Below, in pieces: positions 59,628 through 64,000 of a stretch of DNA of 64,000 bases. Position 1 is the first letter of the stretch. Every line of letters begins with the position of its first letter. The DNA lies in assembly GCA_013180625.2 (NCBI GenBank), contig SNVD02009655.1:31001-95000 (forward strand). The letters are read 5' to 3'. The translations under genes and the position numbers were made by a program. The stretch comes from Boswellia sacra (taxonomy: Eukaryota; Streptophyta; Magnoliopsida; Sapindales; Burseraceae). The notes beneath the pieces are model-generated. The model was not told where the DNA came from. It saw only the letters and a list, made by a program, of their open reading frames with translations, and did not search any database.

Positions 59628-59962
59628 GTCATACTACAGTACACCGGTTGTACCATACAACCGTTTTCAAATTTTTTGTAAATTTAGTGTAAAAGTTATA
59701 AATCCTTGTATAAAAATCGTAAATGTGAAAAACAAAGTTGTAAATAAATAATTTTTCACATTTACGACTTTTATACAATGACTTACAACTTTTAGACTAA
59801 TTTTTTAAAAAATGAAAATAATTGTACGATTATTTATTTACAATTTTTTTTTCATATTTACGATTTTTATACAAATATTTACAATTTTTACATTAAATTT
59901 ACAAAAAAATTTGAAAACGGATGTACCGATACAACCGATGTACCATAACCAAAACCTCAATT
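59628..59962. mobile_element. Foldback MITE downstream of TAT-8
   Basis: Left GTACACCGGTTGTACCATAC and the reverse complement of the right arm (GTACATCGGTTGTATCGGTA) continue through CCGTTTTCAAATTTTTTGTA, an inverted repeat of 60-70 bp. The interior also folds back (TTTACGACTTTTATACAA versions). AATTTTG flanks both sides. Superfamily not assigned. Confidence 0.65.
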
Positions 59963-60183
59963 TTGAGATGAGGAGGGGATCTTTATTCTTATTTATAATT
60001 TCAGATCTACGTTAACCTATCAATAGAAGATGGAAACTATGTTCGGGTTTTTCTTAGTAATAATGATGAATGTTATCTTTCATTTGGAAGGTACTAGTAA
60101 TTGCTTCGTGTATCATTGTTGTGTTATCTATATGAATTTGTCAATATGGTGTTATGTCTTTAGCGCTCTTAAACTGGAGAGAG

Positions 60184-60244
60184 TCTTGGGTGCATCCGCT
60201 GCACTATGTCAGCCAGCCACGTGGTACAGCAGATGCACCCAAGA
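60184..60244. repeat. Short inverted repeat (hairpin)
   Basis: Arms TCTTGGGTGCATCCGCTG (60184-60201) and CAGCAGATGCACCCAAGA (60227-60244) pair with one mismatch around a 25-nt loop. Could be a tiny MITE or a hairpin RNA source. Confidence 0.85.
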
Positions 60245-60613
60245 TTCTTCCCTCAAACAGAGTAATGAATTTGCATGTCGGTGTCCATGTTGGCCATGCA
60301 ACGTAATACCATGCATGCACGGTGCTAACGAGTAACTGGAAAAATATTTTATTTCAAATAGCAATCACCTAAATTTAATTGGAAAACGAAGAGTTCTGAC
60401 TTGTCAATCGAATATTCTTTCCGTCGTTCTAAAGTAAACAGTAATTGCAAAGAAATTTTGCTCACGGAATTGGACAATAACAAATGACTAATCATTTGAC
60501 TAATATATTAAATGATACCTGTCAAATGCCTCTCTGGACTTGGGACTAGAATTCCCTATTCATCAAATCTCAACTTAACAAAAGATTTTCTACCTATTTA
60601 ACCTTTATTTCAT

Positions 60614-60616
<3 letters not shown>

Positions 60617-60648
<32 letters not shown>
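60617..60648. repeat. (TA)n microsatellite
   Basis: 32 bp of TA dinucleotides. Confidence 0.95.
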
Positions 60649-60649
<1 letters not shown>

Positions 60650-61084
60650 CACAATAATGTAGAACTAACAATGATTCGGACATGCATCAAAGTATATTGG
60701 CAAACATGTCATAATTAACACAAGTAAATTACTAATTGAAGCTGGTATTACATATTATTGATTAGTTAATAAAGATGATGGAGGGATCGCAGCAGCACCC
60801 TTTTGATTAAGTTCCATCTTCAACCATCACAATCGGCAAATCTCTCTTCAATATTTACTACAGGCTGAGAAGAAGATTAAAAAATGAAGAGAGAAAAAAA
60901 CAATTCCTTTTTCTCTCTTTGGGAAATTTCTATTTGATTTCCCCTTTGGAAATCTCATCGAACACCTGATCTGCCACCTACAAACTCAACCATGCCATGC
61001 AGAGGAGGCACCACCACCGTCACCACCATAAAGATAGAGTCAAATTATGATCAGACCTAGATGAAAACAAATTATAGAACACCA

Positions 61085-61390
61085 ACATATAGATAGAACC
61101 ATAGAACTTGGCTTCAGATGGAGAGAGAGGAAGAAAACAAAAGAAACCGAAGTGGAAGTGGAAGGAGCTGGAGGTGGAGGTGGACGTAGCGGAAGTGGAG
61201 GAGCGCCTAGAAGCGCGACAGAGGAGACTGGAGGCGTAGAGGAACACCTGCAAGATTGCAGAGAAAAGTGGAGGAGCGCCTGGAAATGGAGCTAGAGGCG
61301 CCTGGAAGTGGAGCTTGTGACACCGCGACAGTGGAGTGGAGCCGTGGAGGAGTGGCTGGAAGTGGAGCTGGAGGTGGAGGCGGCTAGGGT
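61085..61390. repeat. Purine-rich degenerate repeat (GGAAGTGGAG-type)
   Basis: The plus strand is built of variants of GTGGAGGAGCGCCTGGAAGTG. The minus-strand open frame (61394-61020) is low-complexity Ser/Leu/Pro/His-rich and probably reflects the repeat rather than a gene, though an ATG preceded by normal leader-like sequence exists at 61394. Confidence 0.6.
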
Positions 61391-62470
61391 TCATTCAACG
61401 TCGAAGGAAAAATATATATTTAGGGTTCAATTTCAATTAGGGTTGGGAGTGGAAACTTATAATTTAATGTAACTGAAATTACCGTTAATTAATAGAAAGA
61501 TTGATAAATTTTTTAAAATATAAGAATTAAATTTAGATAAAAATAAAAAAAAATTCATTTATGTGATGTCATGTTAAAAGATAGAAGTGATCTATGATAT
61601 TAAACCCTAAAAAAAAATTGACTACACAAATTTTTACCCATTAAATTCCGGGTGGAGTCTTGAGATAGATATATACAGGAAGAACTTCTGTGCCAGAGGC
61701 AAGCCACGAAACAATAAACTAATTATGTGATTGTTAATTTTCACTAATTTTCTCCCAAAATAGTAGAATTAGTTTATCCATTGGAGTGGTTATTATACAT
61801 GCGATAATCTGGACACATGGATCAGGCGATCAAAGACTTATGTTTGGCTCTCATGTTAATTCGGATGTTCCCCCAGTGGAATATTCACATTAGGGGAAGC
61901 TGCATCTTGTTCTAATAAGTGAAGTAGATAAATCTGAATTTATTTTTTCTAATTTCACATGCCTTGCTGTAAAAAAAAAAAAAAAAAAAAAGATTCAGTA
62001 TTATCTTGACTGGAAGTGAAGTAGAACAGTTGAATTGATATCAAAGTAATTAACTTTTACAAGTACACCTATACACAGACCATCATTTGTCTCTTTATAC
62101 ACTTCTATCTACTACTGAATTTTACTATTATACGTCTATTGTTTGGCAATTATCTTAGTAATTAATCTCATGACATAATAATGCCGCATATACAATACCG
62201 TAAAGAAGATAAAATTAATTAGAAGTAAACAAGTAGAAAGAATTGCCAAATATTGTTTCCATCTGCCTCAGACAACCGTTGGCTCTCCTTGTCCATCTCC
62301 AAGTATAGAAAATTATAGTTATTTCACCATATAATAAAGAATGACTTTCAATTAAATAATAATAATCAAGTGTTTTTTAAACGAGACTTGAAGCAGCATT
62401 GCGAGGAACCAAGCCCAAAAACAACCCTAAAGTTGCCTAGCAAAAGTCCTTCCACCAAAACAAAAGAGGA
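61391..62470. other. Intergenic upstream of TAT-9
   Basis: Contains the exon 7 relic at 61677-61717 and an oligo-A run near 61971-61991. Otherwise no gene. Confidence 0.45.
61677..61717 (+). pseudogene. Relic of an aminotransferase exon 7 end
   Basis: Aligns with the last codons and stop region of exon 7 (AGGATAAAAGCCTTCTGTCA in TAT-5): AGGAAGAACTTCTGTGCCAG then AGGCAAGCCACGAAACAATA. About 30 of 41 bases match by eye. It implies a lost copy between TAT-8 and TAT-9. Confidence 0.6.
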
Positions 62471-64000
62471 ATGGCAAAAGGATCGAAGCACTGGGCGTTG
62501 AGAGGAAATGAAAAGCTAAATGCGGTACCCACTTTCAGTGCCATCGAAGGAGCTGTTGACATGATGATGGAACATCTCAAGAAAGATGATGATTGGTCCA
62601 TCATCCCTCTTGCCTTTGGCGACCCCTCAGTTTTTCCGTGCTTCCGGACTACTGCTTTAGCCGAAGTTGCCATCGTTGATGCTGTACCGTCAGCTAAGTT
62701 AAATGGTTATGCGCCTAACGCTGGCATCCTTCCAGCAAGAGGGTAGATTTATATATATATATATATATAGGCAACTATATGTAGACTAGTTCTCAATCTC
62801 AGGCTGCAAATTTTCATACAGCTTCCATTCTATTGATCCTGTTTCGGATCTCAATGCAGAGCTATTGCAGAATATCTGTCTACTGATCTTCCATATCAAT
62901 TGTCACCAGATGATGTTTATGTCACAAGCGGTTGCACACATGCCATAGAAATCATCATATTGGTCCTAGCCCGTTCTGGTGCCAATATTCTGCTTAATTC
63001 CAAGGCCAGGTTACCCGATTTACGAAGCTTCAAGCTCGCGCAGCTTTTAGTAACCTAGAAGTACGCCATTTTGATCTTATGCCAGAAAAAGGATGGGAGA
63101 TCGATCTTGATGCTGTTGAAGCTCTGGCTGATGAGAACAGTGCTGCCATGCGCATTATTAACCCTGGCAATCCATGTGGAAATGTCTTCACGTACCATCA
63201 TTTGAAAAAGGTTTACAAATATATTTCAAACAATTACCAGTTTTAACATTATTAAGTTTTAATTACTTAGTTTCACATTGTGAATATAAAGAAGCAAGGC
63301 CAAAGTATGTACATTCTATAATTTTTCAATTATAAACTCCAACATTTTTGTTCTCCTGTGTGTAAATCCTGGTTGTTGAAACAGCTGGAAGCTTGGAATT
63401 TTTGTGATTGCTGATGAGGTCTTTGGCCATCTAACTTATGGGAATAAACCATTTGTACCACTGGCACAGTTTGGATCAATCGTGCCTGTACTTACTCAAG
63501 GGTCTCTATATAAGAGAGATGGATTCTTCCTGGTTGGTGGCTTGGTTGGATCGTTACCAGCGATCCCAATGGCAACCTTAAAAAATCTGGGGTTGGTGTC
63601 CACCCCTCACTTGATTTACCCTCAAAGTTGTCATCTTTATAGTTAGGTTTATCGTCCATGATGTTCAACTTGTTACATATATAAGCTTAACTTGACAAGT
63701 TCTAATTGAGTGCTTAATGCTTAATTATATAAGCATCATAATTAAACTCTTAATTAACAGAATAATGTCACCATATATTCTTCACAAAATCTGGTCATTA
63801 AATGCAAACCAATCATGCAGTAATTATCATATTAAGTGATGATATATATATATATATACACACCAATGTCTGTAGCTTTAACCAGTTATTATTATTATTT
63901 TTTTAATAAATTTGTCCACCAATTTGGTTGGAGGGCATTAAGAATTATCTTGATATCTCAACGCCCCCCGCAACCTTCTCTCAGGTATTTTTTCATTATC
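62471..64000 (+). pseudogene. TAT-9: aminotransferase pseudogene, runs off the window
   Basis: Exon 1 62471-62742 is open but altered: GHGDP is [13 protein letters not shown] is EVAIVDAV, R-to-P near its end. Exon 2 62860-63210 is 11 nt longer (insertions near 62995-63035), giving a frameshift and a stop. The exon 3 (about 63369-63591) acceptor AG is lost, the lysine context is YKRD instead of SKRW and the frame shifts there. The exon 4 remnant ends at 63984 before a GT. Sister of TAT-8. Exons 5-7 lie outside the window. Confidence 0.88.
62750..62770. repeat. (TA)n microsatellite in TAT-9 intron 1
   Basis: TA dinucleotides immediately after the exon 1 donor. Another short run lies at 63842-63858. 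Confidence 0.9.

Larger units (their letters stand above)
59963..61020. other. Intergenic with a short perfect-stem hairpin
   Basis: Apart from the hairpin at 60184-60244 and a (TA)n run, no gene was recognised; the open stretch 60030-60335 overlaps the hairpin and has no known domain. Confidence 0.45.

Noticed and set aside
61020..61394. Minus-strand open frame of 124 codons
   Set aside because: Composition is dictated by a purine-rich degenerate repeat; no domain; probably non-coding.
1..64000. CRISPR arrays, operons, phage or plasmid features
   Set aside because: Spliced genes, plant retrotransposons and a SINE show this is eukaryotic nuclear DNA; no spaced palindromic repeats were seen.

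Overview
This is plant nuclear DNA, most likely from a eudicot. It is AT-rich, with multi-exon genes, GT-AG introns, LTR retrotransposons, MITEs, a tRNA-derived SINE and dinucleotide microsatellites. From memory only, the aminotransferase sequences resemble Citrus/Rutaceae proteins; that assignment is an inference.

The backbone is a head-to-tail, plus-strand tandem array of tyrosine-aminotransferase-like genes (TAT/SUR1-type, PLP fold type I). Nine recognisable copies share a seven-exon structure: exon 1 of about 270-290 nt, then 340, 219, 60, 156, 94 and 119 nt, with intron phases 2,0,0,0,0,1. Four copies have an open frame with all splice sites present: TAT-1 (2974-10458), TAT-5 (38396-41178), TAT-7 (49291-52646) and TAT-8 (54696-59337). 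Five are pseudogenes: TAT-2 (13014-17148), TAT-3 (29381-31474), TAT-4 (32537-33520), TAT-6 (44544-48351) and TAT-9 (62471 to the window edge). Loose pieces of further copies lie at about 35066-35200 (exon 2), 61677-61717 (exon 7) and 22601-22640 (promoter). By sequence the copies fall into groups {1,2,3,4}, {5,6}, {7} and {8,9}, as expected from successive local duplications.

Transposons explain most of the remaining space. A 5.4-kb Copia element (3331-8698, TSD ACTGT) sits in intron 1 of TAT-1 without touching its reading frame. A 2.8-kb solo LTR (13079-15914, TSD TCTAC) splits exon 1 of TAT-2. A truncated, inverted Gypsy element (about 17149-22015) is fused to TAT-2 exon 3 and carries a SINE with 14-bp target duplications (19072-19284). 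A second, inverted Copia element (22787-29108) sits upstream of TAT-3. Small DNA elements include a Harbinger-like element (351-1092), hAT-like elements (11469-12243, 36430-36908), a Mutator-like MITE (53921-54313) and a foldback element (about 59628-59962).

The only gene seen that is neither aminotransferase nor transposon is a four-exon minus-strand gene (34435-35827) encoding a 77-residue protein. It resembles the ASNSD1-uORF (ASDURF) prefoldin-like family, and every exon is too short to stand out as an open reading frame. One of its introns holds an antisense piece of an aminotransferase exon.

The intact aminotransferases should convert tyrosine, or a related aromatic or sulfur amino acid, to its 2-oxo acid. 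They differ in the PLP-phosphate loop and the substrate-side loop, so the copies may have different substrates. No CRISPR, operon or prokaryotic feature is present.
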